A stretch of DNA of 64,000 nucleotides, taken from positions 13,836,347 to 13,900,346 of the forward strand of contig CAIIXF020000009.1 of the NCBI GenBank assembly GCA_903813345.2. The letters are read 5' to 3'. The notes below the pieces were generated by a model. It was not told the origin of the DNA, did no database searches, and saw only the letters and a list, made by a program, of their open reading frames with translations. Shown in pieces: positions 42,501-64,000 of the stretch. The position numbers and the translations under genes are program-made. Each line of letters begins with the position of its first letter. Position 1 is the stretch's first letter. Source of the DNA: Owenia fusiformis (Eukaryota > Annelida > Polychaeta > Sabellida > Oweniidae).

Positions 42501-45469
42501 CTGACGGACGGCTTCACTATATCCCTACAGAACTTCGTTCGTTGGGATAATTACTTTCTGGCAACTACAAATGAAATGTTATACTGTACATACAAAACAA
42601 ACAACTGACCATTTGTGGATAAACTCTTTTGCCTGCTATGCCACCACTAGTTGCCCCTGGTGGTGTTGCTCCGCTTTGATTTATAGGGGGCACTGGTTGT
42701 TGAGGTGGAGATTGACCAGGAGGAAAGTTTGCTGGGGTATCTGTAATATAGGAAATAACATAAATTCAATTCCTTGTATATCTTGAATCGAACCTGAAAC
42801 TTTTGAATGTTCTCAAAATAAATACAAGTCTTTTAACTTGAAATGTTCTGAGGCACAGAGAGGTATGATATAATATTCGCTATCTATATTTTTCACGATT
42901 ATAATGAAGCCACATTTTGGAGAGATGTCAAAATTAACTAAGTTCTTCCATGGCTGTTATTGTAAATTGAGATTCAGAATGATTTAATTATTTAAAAAAG
43001 AAGTGGTTACTTTGTGGTGTAAATTGTCCCTCCATAGCGTCATAGTTGGTACCAGGCAGAGGGGAGGGGACTCGTGAGGAGTTAGCAGAGGGGGGTCCTA
43101 CAACAAGACACAACCTTAAATTACTTAAGAAAGCAGGCATTACAATACACATACATGTATGAAACATAATCACCCAATCATGCGACAGAATAGCAAGACA
43201 AAAGTTGAAGGATGCAAACTTAAGAAGCAGAACTAAATACATGTATAGAAAAGCATGAATAGACAAACATGATATTGAACTCTAATCTTTAGCAATATGT
43301 CAACCCCAAACATGTGTAGATTAACTACAAGTATCAGAACTTCATAATCTAAGAGATTTTATTGAAATAATGATCCTTCAATGTCTATAAGCGTCAGACC
43401 TCTGTCAGTGTATCTCTAAAATATGTGGGAAGTCAATGCTCACTTCTTATTCAGAGTACAATTAATTTGATGTGTATAAATTTGATGTGTATAAATTTTA
43501 GTATTACCTGATCCTGGAACCTGTGAGAGTGGGGTGGGGGTGGGGGCATTGTGCACTGTGTGGGAGTATTGGCCTTGGCCATGAAAAGGGACGGGGAGTG
43601 AATCTGCACCTCCTACAACCATAAACCACATGCCATTAGTAATAGCAAAAATAAGCTTTTACAACACAGGGAAATCATAATAACAAGCAAATGAATGATG
43701 ACCATCTAAGGGACATGGAATTAGTACATGCTAAATGACATTTGAACATAATTTTATTTGAACACACAGTGTCATACTCTGACTACCCCTATAAAGCAAT
43801 TGTATAAACTTGCCCTGCTAGTGAATGTATTACTTAACATTATTTAGGTGTAAGCTTTTAATTACATATATATACATGTACATATGTGGTATCAAACTAA
43901 GTATCTTACCTGAGTTTGAGATGGCATTGTCTGGAGTAGGTTGTGGTAGGGAGGAGGGTCGTGATGCCATGGGTGGTCCAGTTGTAGATTGGCTGCCCAT
44001 GGGTGGGGGCGGACCAGACATAGGGGGGACTCCTGGGCCAGGAGGTCTAGACATAGGAGGTGCCCCTGGCATTGGGGGTCCAGGCATAGGAGGCTGACTG
44101 ACTGGGGGTGGTGCCATTGTAGGCTTCTGATATGGTTGTCCCACCATAGGTGGAGGTGCAACGTTTCCTGCCTGTGAGAATGGTGGCCTGTTTTGCCCTG
44201 GTGAGGGTCCTCGTGGGGGACCATTCATCATTGGCCCAGACATTCCATTAACAGTTGGGGGTGGACCTACTCCTGGTGGTCGGTTAGGCAACCCACTAAA
44301 TGTTCCAGGTAGCGCTGCTCCTGGTGGCCTACTGAGAGGCATGTTCATGTTTGCACCTGGAGGGGGTCTTGGTAGGTTACCCGTGTGTGGAGGTGGTCCA
44401 AACCTTGCTGGTGGCTGTTGTGGAAATCCTGGCTGTTGAACACCTCTTGGAGGTCCACCTGCAAAACATAATAACAATATACCAATTTAGCAAACCTCTA
44501 TGTTATCTCCTTTCTTGTGAAGGATGCAGATGAAAAAGTTGACCTTATATATAGACTGGTCTGTGGTACTACATTATTGTAAGTCCAAGTAAGAAAGCAT
44601 AATTCATGTAAAATTATACCAACAAACTTAAAAATGTATACTGCATTTGTGCATTATATGAAATGGTCATTAATATCTTGTAAAAAATTGATGGTTTTCC
44701 TCTTGATTATTACATTTTTTATATCCCTTTATAGATTTCAAGTTCAACATATTCTAGTCCCAGTCAAAATTCCAATATGGGAAAATATCTTAACTTATCA
44801 TACCAATCTTCTGCTGACTCAAATCATTACAACTTATCATCACTTTGTCATTCATCAAATTAATTTGACCAAAGTACATACATGTACATGTATATCTAAA
44901 TTTTAAATTTACTAATATGGACTGCATCTATCACTGTATCTATTCCTTGACCATTCTTTTCATCTCCTCGAGTATTTTCTCTCAATCACAAAAAAACTCT
45001 TGAATTGATATGAGAGAATGTACTTCCCTATGAGAGAAAAGAGCTGATTTGCTCCGGCATGCATACTGGTATGCTCATGACCCATGGTATGCTGTATGAT
45101 TGGATCATCATCTGTTTTATGAAATTTTATAAGGAATTTAGGATAGCTTAGAATCGTGTGCTAGTTTGGCCAAAGTTTCAAAAGACAAATTAGTCCAACA
45201 TTTATTGAGGTATGATAGGATTACTCTGTTGAATCAGTCTTTCTTCAAGTCTGGGTTGAATGAAACAAATAAATTTCCCAGATGATATAGGCTATCAGAT
45301 ATGATATGACACGGGAACTGACAATAAATCTGTGGTAAATTCCCCTCTCAATAGTACACATACCTGGCATTGTTTGAGCCATTCCTGGTGGCATACTACT
45401 GCCTTGGGGTAGTCCCATTGGCCTAGAAGATGGAAAGGGAGAATTTGTTGAATTTTGTTGAGACGCCAT
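30548..45469 (-). CDS. SEC24: SEC24 (A/B class) COPII cargo adaptor, complete, 23 exons
   Basis: Partner of Sec23 in the inner COPII coat; it selects ER export cargo. Exons in transcript order: 45364-45469, 43910-44458, 43508-43612, 43011-43097, 42610-42740, 40372-40737, 39934-40058, 39621-39723, 39254-39380, 38502-38611, 37705-37771, 37129-37293, 36301-36458, 35957-36058, 35670-35793, 35079-35237, 34772-34945, 32489-32599, 32104-32282, 31740-31877, 31293-31490, 31032-31135, 30548-30659. They total 3600 nt with every phase consistent, giving 1199 aa. The N-terminal ~450 residues are a Pro/Gln/Gly-rich disordered region. The zinc finger [13 protein letters not shown]...RRWKCNLC lies near 533-560, followed by the trunk ([29 protein letters not shown]), the beta-sandwich/helical part ([19 protein letters not shown]) and a gelsolin-like end finishing [21 protein letters not shown]. 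Sequence is closer to SEC24A/B than C/D. Position 567 is Leu where Val is usual (NDLPEEF). Confidence 0.96.
32489..32599 (-). CDS. SEC24: SEC24 exon 18, source of the intronic tandem array
   Basis: The exon encodes [20 protein letters not shown] then [16 protein letters not shown], part of the SEC24 trunk/helical region. Its acceptor TTGCTTCAG is followed directly by GTGAGAGG, so the first exon bases also match a 5' splice-site consensus. About 50 nt of this exon plus its acceptor recur 12 times upstream in the transcript (32625-34470). Confidence 0.95.
32702..33151. mobile_element. hAT-like MITE, 450 bp, copy 1 in SEC24 intron 17
   Basis: Ends are TAGTGTTGTCGCGAT and its inverse, flanked on both sides by TTAACATA, an 8-bp target-site duplication as made by hAT transposases. 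Subterminal regions are rich in CATCGATG and CATCGCGATG repeats, probable transposase binding sites. No ORF is present. It is inserted in a unit of the exon-18-derived array. Confidence 0.88.
33550..33999. mobile_element. hAT-like MITE, 450 bp, copy 2 (duplicated with the array)
   Basis: Apparently identical to copy 1 including both 8-bp flanks, exactly 848 bp away. The neighbouring array units also match in order of variants. It therefore arose by segmental duplication, not by a second insertion. Confidence 0.9.
35586..35668. repeat. GAGAGATGACATA short tandem repeat
   Basis: Four to five imperfect units of about 18-20 bp containing GAGAGATGACATA lie immediately downstream of the SEC24 exon 15 donor (minus strand). 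It is a simple minisatellite. Confidence 0.8.
40516..40704 (-). repeat. SEC24: In-frame 21-bp repeat in SEC24 exon 6 (heptapeptide PGFNQQQ x9)
   Basis: Nine 21-bp units encode PGFNQQQ with minor variants (one PGFNQQP). They lie in the intrinsically disordered N-terminal region, residues about 338-400. Several units differ at synonymous sites (AACCAGG versus AACCTGG, TTAAC versus TTAAT), so the peptide is kept while the DNA drifts. Copy number is likely polymorphic. Confidence 0.93.
41084..41910. mobile_element. Non-autonomous TIR element in SEC24 intron 5, about 827 bp
   Basis: The left end TAGCCTTGCCCAAGTCGGTA and the right end ACCGACTTGGGCAAGGCTA are inverted, and similarity continues for about 60 bp (GTACAAGGCGGT inner boundary). 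No coding content was seen. Superfamily not identified; no clear target-site duplication could be picked. Confidence 0.75.
41930..42550. repeat. Probable dispersed repeat ending in GACAGACGGACTGACTGACG
   Basis: Two partial sub-repeats (around 41960-42090 and 42110-42240) share CCATTTTGAATTTT, CAGAAAAAC and ATTTGA.TAT.AT.AAGC.ATACTT blocks. A GACA/GACT/GACG microsatellite at about 42480-42510 and CTTCGTTCGTTGGGATAA follow. This tail pattern is typical of dispersed non-autonomous repeats in marine invertebrates. It lies in SEC24 intron 5. Confidence 0.5.
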
Positions 45470-45781
45470 TTTTCATCGGGTCCACTAAATTTCGGTTGAT
45501 AGTCAAGTTATGATATCCTGGTAAAAAGTGAGCCTTTCCAAAGATACATCGAGTTTTATATTAAATTCATTTCCAATTGTTTATTCTAATTCCATATAAT
45601 ATCGCATATATTGCGATAGAACGCCCAAAATTTTTGTGATTTTAAAAACCGGAAGTATCCGATACGAGCTGACATGCGCAGAGATGTCAACGTGGCAATC
45701 CCAGAATGCAGCATTTTAGTTCGAAATATTCCCGCTAGGAATATATACTGCTGCGCCATCTGTAGAACGAAATTCAGAAAA
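45470..45781. promoter_or_regulatory. Bidirectional promoter between SEC24 and DCTN5
   Basis: Only 312 bp separate the two start codons, and the genes diverge. The interval contains an ETS/GABP-type CCGGAAGT (45649-45656) and an NRF-1-like CATGCGCA (45673-45680). No TATA box is convincingly placed. Both motifs are common in housekeeping promoters of animals. Confidence 0.75.
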
Positions 45782-56213
<10,432 letters not shown>

Positions 56214-59200
56214 GGCAGTCTGACAATATAGCTGAGTGTAGTTATCCAAGCTTTATTTATGTCACAGTAATATCATTGTGATATTCCAGAACCAATCTAG
56301 GCCCTGGGAAGTTTGCTGTAGGGCCTCTATATGTGGGAACTGGGAAGTACTTAATGTTACATTGTTTGTCATATCTCATTTTAAAGACAATTCAATTCTG
56401 GAGTTACCTGAGCAATTTCAGCTTTGTATCATATAATCTTACAGATTTACAGCTGATTGTTAGTAGTTGGAATTGTCACCACTTGCTGCTCGAACAGCAG
56501 CTTATCTGGATGGATATGATTTCAATAAAGATTCAAATAAAGGTGTAGCATTGCATTATCCTTCAAGCACTTTGCTCACATTTTTAGCAATTACATCCTT
56601 ACTGTATCTGTTTCCAAGAGGATATCTGTCAATCAATCCCTGTACCCTGTATTTAACAATTGAACCCTTTATGTTCAGTGCATTTGAGATCTGGGCTATT
56701 TCCTACATATTCGTCATTTCCAAGATTTGACCCTTAACCAATAATAAAGTAACAAACAAAGTACTGAAGTAGCAAACTTTGTAACTATGTAGCTTTCTCA
56801 ATATATAGTTTTATTAAGTGAAATCTCCCAGGTAACCCCGGAATTAAATCATCCTTCAAATGAGATATGCACACCATATAACATGAAGGAGTTTTTGCTG
56901 TAGAGGGGATGCCATTGTTTTTTGACACCCTGTAAAATGATGTTATTACTGCACACAGTCAGATGAGCAATATTAAAACGTGTAAGAACAATTCTCTTTA
57001 TGTATCTCTCCCTGGACTCCCTTGGTGGATGAAATATGAATTTTTCTGAAAATTTGAAGGATTAGTATAACCCCTATAACTTCATATAGTGTTAACAAGG
57101 TTATGCTCATAATTTGCCCAAAAGAAAAAAATCAAAGTGAAGTTTTCATGCTAGATGTAATGTTGCCCCTAGTTCTGATTTATTACTCATCTGAGATACA
57201 TTGTATTAGGTTTGGGAGTTTCATTATGTCCCATCCACTCACCAGTGAAAAGATCTCTCTTGGTGAAATGAGCATTAGTGGTACAGAAGTTTTAGCCAAA
57301 TAACTTATAATATTTTAGGGGCTTAGTACCCTCATTGATATCTAAAAACCTAATATCCCAGCTAAATAAAAAACTAGGGTTAGAGACCATACTTAAATAC
57401 TGGCAACCTGTCTGCAGTTATGTCACAAAAATGAATACAAGACTTTGGTAAATGTGGCCTGTCTCACTTGCAGAAAAAAGGAAAAGGGAGTCCTAAAAGG
57501 ATAATCATTAAACTTATGAGGTGCTTGATCTCACATACACTCCAAGTGAAAATGGCAAAAAGAAAGTCCAGTGGTGACAGACAACATTTACAGTTCAGGT
57601 ATTAAGTTAATTCCACCAAGACATTTAAAAATTTTCCAAATTAAGATTTATGAGATAATACTATAAGCCAAGAATCAATTGATTCAAATAATTTGTCTTG
57701 GTAAAGATTTTCCTACATTCCTTTTGAGCTTCATGTCACTGAACTGTCAATAAAGTTGCTTCAGCTATTCAATTAAAATCCTGCATATTGATGACTTAAA
57801 TATTTAGAATTGAAATACTGTAACAAACCTATTTCACTATACTATTGTATATCACATGCCAATTTGTTTAAAGTTTGAGTCAGAGATGTAGTAATGTAGC
57901 GAGTTGATAATCAAACGTGAGAAATCAACAGGGCCTTCCACTGTGTGATCCACAGCCTGTTCTATCACTTGAAATACACAGGCTGTCCCTCTCAAGCATT
58001 TATGTGGACAGAAATCTTAAAATCCACTTTTTCTTGAATAAATCGTGAAGTTTTGTGATTTTTGGAAACAGGCATGACAAGGATATTGAATTTGAATAAT
58101 AGATCATTTTTGGCAATATTTGTAATTTTCTCTCCCTCTCTGATTCTACAAGTGCTTTCTGTCACCTTGTAATCATGTAAAACATGTACATTGTGATATT
58201 TTATAATAAAATAATACAACTAAATATTTTTTATTATTGTTACATGTTTATTATTTTCTTGTATTTTATGTCTGAAAACAACATGGTTGGGGGATTGCAG
58301 ATAAGACAATATCAAGCATGTCAAGTATGACTAGTTCTATATATTTTTTATTTTAATACATCAATCAAACAAGATTACATGCTTAAAATCATTGGCTATC
58401 TAAACTTATTAAAATCCATAAACATTGTACTTACAGACTTATGAGTCTTGTTGGCACTTAAAATATATCTACTTTTCCTCTAATTCTTTGTAAAAGTTAT
58501 GGCCAAACTCCCATGGCAGTGTCTCAAAAAGAAAATTTGGTGGGCAAAAGAATCTGGAGAAATCAGTCTGTTTTTACTCCCCCACTGATATTTTCAATAC
58601 TTGATTTGGATTATTTCAAAAATCATGGAAGAATATCAAAAGAAATCCCAGTGGAAGGAACTTTGAGGTAAAGTTTTGTTGATAGTAGTTCACCACACAG
58701 GTTCATCAATTATGCACCCAATCAAATTTTCATATATTTTTTAAAGATGTCATTTGATTTAACCAATTACATTTGAAACCTAGACTAAATTATCTTGCCT
58801 CCCCATGAAAAACATGAAGAATCCTTTAAACTGGTGATATAAGTCTGTATTATATGTACAGTGGCACCTCATCTAATAAAACTGACCATTGAAATGTTGA
58901 TATACCCCTCAAAAGAGTGAAAATGAAATGTAACACAAATGGCAACAGCTGAATGGCACAAGTCCATAAGAGTAGACCTAAAAACACTTACAGAAAAGGA
59001 ATCCCTTGTCTAAATCAGACTAAAGATTCATGAACTTCTATTTCAATGTAGTAGCCCCAGATGACTGATATTATATATAGGCTGTGCAGATCAAACTGAA
59101 TCCAGTAATACTCAAAGACCATACCTTTTATCTTACATTGTAAAATATATACATGTAGGTACATATATTTGGCTCTTATTGCACATTTAGCTTTTGTAAA

Positions 59201-59892
59201 AGTGCCTGTTTTGCTAATACTCGCTAATCTAAATACAATATTTCCTAGAAGACTTCCTAATCATTACAGATTCAACAGTTTACAACAATCATAAAAAAGA
59301 TATGAAAACACATGATCCAGGACCCATTCAATCGCAAGGAAGTTCCCGATGAAATTATGAGCTAATGAGCGATTCTTTGAATCACCTGGGAAAATGGATA
59401 AAAAGGGTAAAAAGACATGTCATTACTGTTCTGTGATAGCGAGAATCAACAATACTCAAAGCAGTCAAAACTGGTACATTATAATATGACATTGAAAATG
59501 ATTCTTTTTTACTGGATTTAACATATTGGGTTAAAGTAATGATCAAGCAACTCCAAACTGCACACAACTCAAATAAATATACATGTAAATAAGTGTTTTT
59601 GCCCTTATCCATTTTTTCAGATGACACAAAGAATTGTGTATATGCTCACGATTTTATCGGGAACTTACTCGCGATTTAATGGGTCCTGCATCATATTGGT
59701 GACTTTACAATCATAAATAATTTTGGAGTTAAAATGCACTTTGAGCAAAAGCAGCTGTGTAGCAAGCACTTTCCCAGTAATATTGCCACAGATACAAATT
59801 CTATGTTCAGATCAGATCTGTAAGTTCATGTATTATTCCAGAAATGTTGCCATGCATACGTTTGTATACATGTATGTTCATAGTTCCATGTT
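56214..59892. other. Convergent 3' region between DCTN5 and JMJD8
   Basis: DCTN5 3'UTR runs to shortly after the poly(A) signals near 56540. The rest up to the JMJD8 stop is AT-rich and shows no exon-like conserved segments on either strand. ORFs of 60-90 codons here have translations with no family resemblance. Confidence 0.5.
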
Positions 59893-62800
59893 TTAGCCCA
59901 GGAATGTTGACATGAATACACTTGTGTCTATGTTTAGAGTTCCATGCCACCAGCGGTCAGGAAAATATATTATCTGGAATGAAGGGAACAAAATACTTAA
60001 TAAAAATAGCATGACGTGGAGGACGAACAGAGAATGTATAAGGTTGGAGGCAATCTCTTCTGTTGTAATCCTAATCCATTTTCTCTTAATCCAATCAAAT
60101 ATACAAGTTATTGATGCAAAAATGTCTACATTGAAAAATATATCGGGTGTCCCCAAAAAATGAGCCATTTTTGGCAAGTATTAACTCTGCAACTGATTAA
60201 CCCAATTCACTGAATATTCGTACAAAGTAGCCTTAAAGTATTATTAGCAAGTTGTAAAAATATAAAAAAGATCAAATACATATCAAATACAAAGAACTTC
60301 AAAATAGTATGTCAAAATTAGTGTTTGTATAAGCTTTCATCTTCGTGCTCGGAATTCACTGCGTTCGATGGGATGAGACAGATGTCTGAAAAATTCTTTT
60401 CATTCATCCAAAATATCCAAAATCCAATTCATTCTCAAAATTCATTGGAGGTGATATTGTAAGAATAAATATGGAAATGTCATTTTTGCTTGGAAATGGA
60501 TTAATAAGTGACTTTTACATTGATATTGGTTATTTTGACATACAGTACTGTCTATAATTCTAAAATACACACATAATATGAGACCAATCTCTTATATATT
60601 CATGGCACTAGCAGAAGATACCCTAAGGTGCCTCAGGTAAAGTTTTCAGAGATTTGGCTTATCTATTGCTGAGAAATTACTTGACAAATCGCTTCTCATT
60701 GTTTTGTACAAACAATTTGAAGTTCTCATTGCGTTGCTCCGATATGAGATATTATGATATGCTATCTTTAATTTCTTAGTACTTACATTACATCTACTTG
60801 ATCTTTTTCATATTTTTGTACCTTGCCAACGATAATTGAAAGCCCATGGTTACTATGAATAAATTTTCAGTGAATTTGGATTATCATAAAAATGTAAAAA
60901 TTGTTCTCTTAGGGTTTTACTAAGGTTAAAACATTACCACAAATAAACATATTGGCATTAAGTTGATAGGCCAATGGCCAACCAATAGGAAACCAGTCTT
61001 TCCAAGTCCATTGCCAAGAATCAATAGTTGCCATTGGTGATTCAAGCAGTTGTGAGTTTTGAAACTTGAAAAGCTGATGTACCTAAGGTTATGGCAAATG
61101 ATTTCAGACAGTTAGAGAGAAGCATGTACTTACATCACCAACATTGAGTGTACATTCTAGAGGTTTAGTATATTCTATAAGTTTGGGGTAGTCCTCCATG
61201 AGCCAGTGGAGTGTAGTCCTGTTGGGGTGAAATTCTGGCTTCTGGTCAGGGGGATACAGAAACCATCTCTAAAATATAAGCATACAACTATGATTAAAAT
61301 GCCCAATAACAAAAGGTGATCAAGAAATCCTCAAAATGCCTCTCTAATCTTTTTTTTTATATTCCAATGAAATTCTCACAGAATGTGCAAGACACAAGGA
61401 CTATTTAATTTAGAATTTTTTTTGTATAACAGAAATATTTAATTAGAAATAGTTGCTATAGAAATCAAAAATAAAAAAGAAGATATTTAAATTGGTAAAA
61501 TCTGGGGGAATTTCATTAAAAGAAAGGATAGATTATGCTTAACGTTGGAGAGGCAAGAAATGACATCTCATTCAGGAAAATTTCAAATCCATTTATCAGT
61601 TTGCCTTGAAAAACACAAAAAGCATTTATGACTGAAATTTCCACCTTTAATTTTACCCAGCATGCACAATAAATAGTCAGTTCTAGGATTTTATACCAAG
61701 GAACGTCCTTTAAATTCCAGATCAACTCAATAAATGGTTTGGCTTGAAACCTGTAGAGAAGACTACAAACAAAATATTAGAGTGGAAAACGAAAATCCCA
61801 AATGGTCATCTTAACATTTTACCAGAATGTCCAAAAACTAATTAGTTCAAGGATTTCATACCTTGCTTGCACAATTTTGAGTAAATCAGAAAAAACAAAC
61901 ACATCCAAATAGCAATTACAAGGGTCTGAAAGTACAATCACATTTCGTTCAATCAGTGTTATTAATTAGTTTGGCATACATTGTGTATTTTCTTTTTTTT
62001 TACCCTTGCATAATAGCTATGTTTAAATATATGGTATAAAATGTATAGATATGTGTTTGTAATCACTGCAAATTGGTATGCCATCCCTTTTTATGCCCAT
62101 AAAATGTATACATTTCTCAGCAAACAAGTTTGTGTTTTTTCTTGAGTTTGTGTTTGTTTTCCTTGTACCCTTGCATGATTCGGATTTTGCCAGGACGCAA
62201 AACAAAGAATCTACTTCTTATGGCCTTATAAGAAAAGTGACAAAAAGACAAGAAGAGTTAGACACCACTTGACTCCTATCTGATATTGTACATTTATCTT
62301 ACCTATTATAAGACTCCATATCCCATATAATAATACCTTAGAGACTTAAACATTAATGACAACTCACCTTCCTTCCATATATCACCTCCCCAAAGCCCGG
62401 GCCGTGGAAGTGGAATGGTACACCAGTCCCAGCACCTGCAGTGGAATATAAACGTACACTCATACAATATTGTGAGGAATAAACATATGAGGTTTAAATA
62501 AACACAAACTAATCTCTATCTGGTACAAAATATAATAGCTAGTATTATGCACGTTATAATCAGGCTGTACCTCAAAATGTCAAATTGTTAGTAAAAATTG
62601 CAGCTATTTAAAATTTAGCAGCCATATTGAGGGAACACGTGATTTTGAATATGATTGGAAAGTGGTTGCATTTTATAAAACATGTAATCAGACTGAAAAT
62701 TCATTTTGATAAGATTTCAGTGTTTGGATCAATTTATAAAATGTGAATATGCACTAACAGTAATAAAGAGTAGATGTAAATACCTGCTATACCAAAGCTG

Positions 62801-63911
62801 AGTGCACCAGTCATGTCAGGGAGTTTATACTTTGGTTGGATATATTGATCAAAGAACTCCTGCCATTCAGTATAATTGTTGTCACCAAACCAATAAAGAG
62901 TCTCTGGAAAATATGTGGCTGATAAATACCAATAATATTCCCAAGAAAATTCAATAGAAAGTCTGGAAAAACATGATGGATAATTGGATATCAGAGAATG
63001 TACTGAGTGATATGCATAAAGGAAAAGCAACAGTAAGACATGATGAATATACACATACATGTATATATACATATGTACACTGTATGCCATAAGAAAATGG
63101 TGTCCAAATGCCAAATCTCTGGACGACACGAATGTACCAGGTATATGACAGTAGAAAGTCTCCAGAAGTTTAAAATGGAGTATATTAGTAGATTCAAGGG
63201 AATGATTAGGGAGAGATTAATCAGAATATGCCATGTTTATTACTAATGACTATTGAATGTATTCTTCATAATCCTTTATTTTGTACTTTGAAAGTTAAAG
63301 CTATCAAAACCCCTCATTGTACACAGTAGTAGATATCCAAAAAGAGCTTCTCTGGAAAATATGTGAAAGGGATATACAAATAGTTAGTCGAAAAAGATAC
63401 ACGAAAGGTTATATTATAAAAGAAATACAAATGATAATGAATAATAATTGTCTCACCATTGCCAAGTTGTTCTATCTTTTGTGGTTTCATGATTTCATTG
63501 ATATATTTTTCTAATGGCACTTCCACTACAAAACAGTAATGAAGGGATACATGATAAAATTATCATCAATTGTTCTTCCTATATTTGCACCAAACTCATA
63601 TTTCACGTTTATCATTGCTTTCATGTTTGTCATTGATTTAACTTATACGCACATAGTGGATGTGAATACATGCTGGCAGAGTTGAGTCGGACCTTCCTTG
63701 AACCGTAAGATCTGAGCAAATTCTCTCTTTGGCATGATTGGCGAAAGTACTGAATAAAGAAAATAATAAAAGTTTACATATACAAGTAAAGAGCAAAAAA
63801 GTACATGTAATATTGTATTTACCTTTAGTGTAAGAATGGGTGTTTGCTGAGCTAAGGATTACTTTCCGTTGGCCATATTCTTTTAACATGATATCTTTTG
63901 TTGAAACTGTT
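59893..63911 (-). CDS. JMJD8: JMJD8, JmjC-domain protein, partial (N-terminus beyond the window)
   Basis: JMJD8 is an ER-lumenal JmjC-fold protein of animals. Exons seen in transcript order: 63823-63911, 63457-63525, 62784-62903, 62368-62435, 61134-61268 and 59893-59973, all in phase to the stop. Sequence landmarks: SSANTHSYTK, VEVPLEKYINEIMKPQ, ETLYWFGDNNYTEWQEFFDQ, LSFGIAGAGTGVPFHFHGPG, FGEVIYGRKRWFLYPPDQKP, HPNRTTLHWLMEDYP, RPLECT-like KPLECTLNVGD, and the ending IIYFPDRWWHGTLNIDTSVF then MSTFLG. The FHFHGPGFGE and RWWH segments hold the positions of the JmjC metal ligands. No break was seen. The signal peptide and first exons lie to the right of the window. Confidence 0.95.
60148..60185. 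repeat. Possible Tc1/mariner terminus
   Basis: CGGGTGTCCCCAAAAAATGA resembles the outer end of mariner-type inverted repeats. No matching opposite end was located in the JMJD8 intron, so this is only a possible remnant. Confidence 0.3.
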
Positions 63912-64000
63912 CTAAAATGCTACAAATACATGTAAACCCATAATTTAAGAGAATATAAATATGACATCAATAGGGAGAAAATCAAATAGCATTGATGAGA

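Noticed and set aside
43825-44177. Glycine-rich plus-strand ORFs
   Set aside because: They are antisense shadows of the proline-rich SEC24 exon 2.

Overview
The window is nuclear DNA of an invertebrate animal. It is AT-rich, its genes are split by many GT-AG introns, and it holds a dense mix of non-autonomous DNA transposons, foldback elements and LINE remnants. Protein matches are to broadly conserved animal genes, so the phylum cannot be fixed from sequence alone. A marine lophotrochozoan such as a mollusc or brachiopod is a plausible guess, not a demonstrated one.

Six protein-coding genes can be rebuilt exon by exon with consistent splice phases. From left to right they are: a Rac1-type Rho GTPase (minus, 286-7167, 191 aa); SAR1, the GTPase that starts COPII coat assembly (minus, 11242-16542, 193 aa); MRPS24, a small-subunit mitochondrial ribosomal protein (plus, 26093-27153, with a likely tiny first exon at 19241-19264); SEC24 of the A/B class, the COPII cargo adaptor (minus, 30548-45469, 23 exons, 1199 aa); DCTN5/p25 of the dynactin pointed-end complex (plus, 45782-56213, 180 aa); and the C-terminal part of JMJD8 (minus, 59893-63911, running off the right edge). 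SEC24 and DCTN5 are head-to-head across about 310 bp, and SAR1 and MRPS24 appear to be head-to-head near 19.2 kb. Both divergent gaps carry the same CATGCGCA octamer and an ETS-type CCGGAA core.

The most notable genic features are three. (1) SAR1 has two tandem 120-bp exons of equal phase, each encoding a complete P-loop region. They differ at 11 of 39 whole codons and look like mutually exclusive alternative exons. (2) The SEC24 intron before exon 18 holds 12 tandem 78-bp copies of that exon's own 3' splice site plus its first ~50 nt. A hAT-like element inserted in the array and was then duplicated with it as an 848-bp higher-order unit. (3) Two physically interacting COPII components, SAR1 and SEC24, are close neighbours, as SAR1B and SEC24A are in human.

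The long first introns of MRPS24 (about 6.8 kb) and DCTN5 (about 7.8 kb) are transposon landing zones. They hold a 1-kb foldback element, a minisatellite-bearing TIR element, perfect palindromes, two related TA-flanked MITE-type elements, inverted mariner transposase fragments, a 2-kb foldback, and a LINE fragment split by a hAT MITE with a clean 8-bp target duplication. A relative of the same LINE without the MITE lies in a Rac intron. No rRNA, tRNA, CRISPR array or prokaryotic-type feature was seen.
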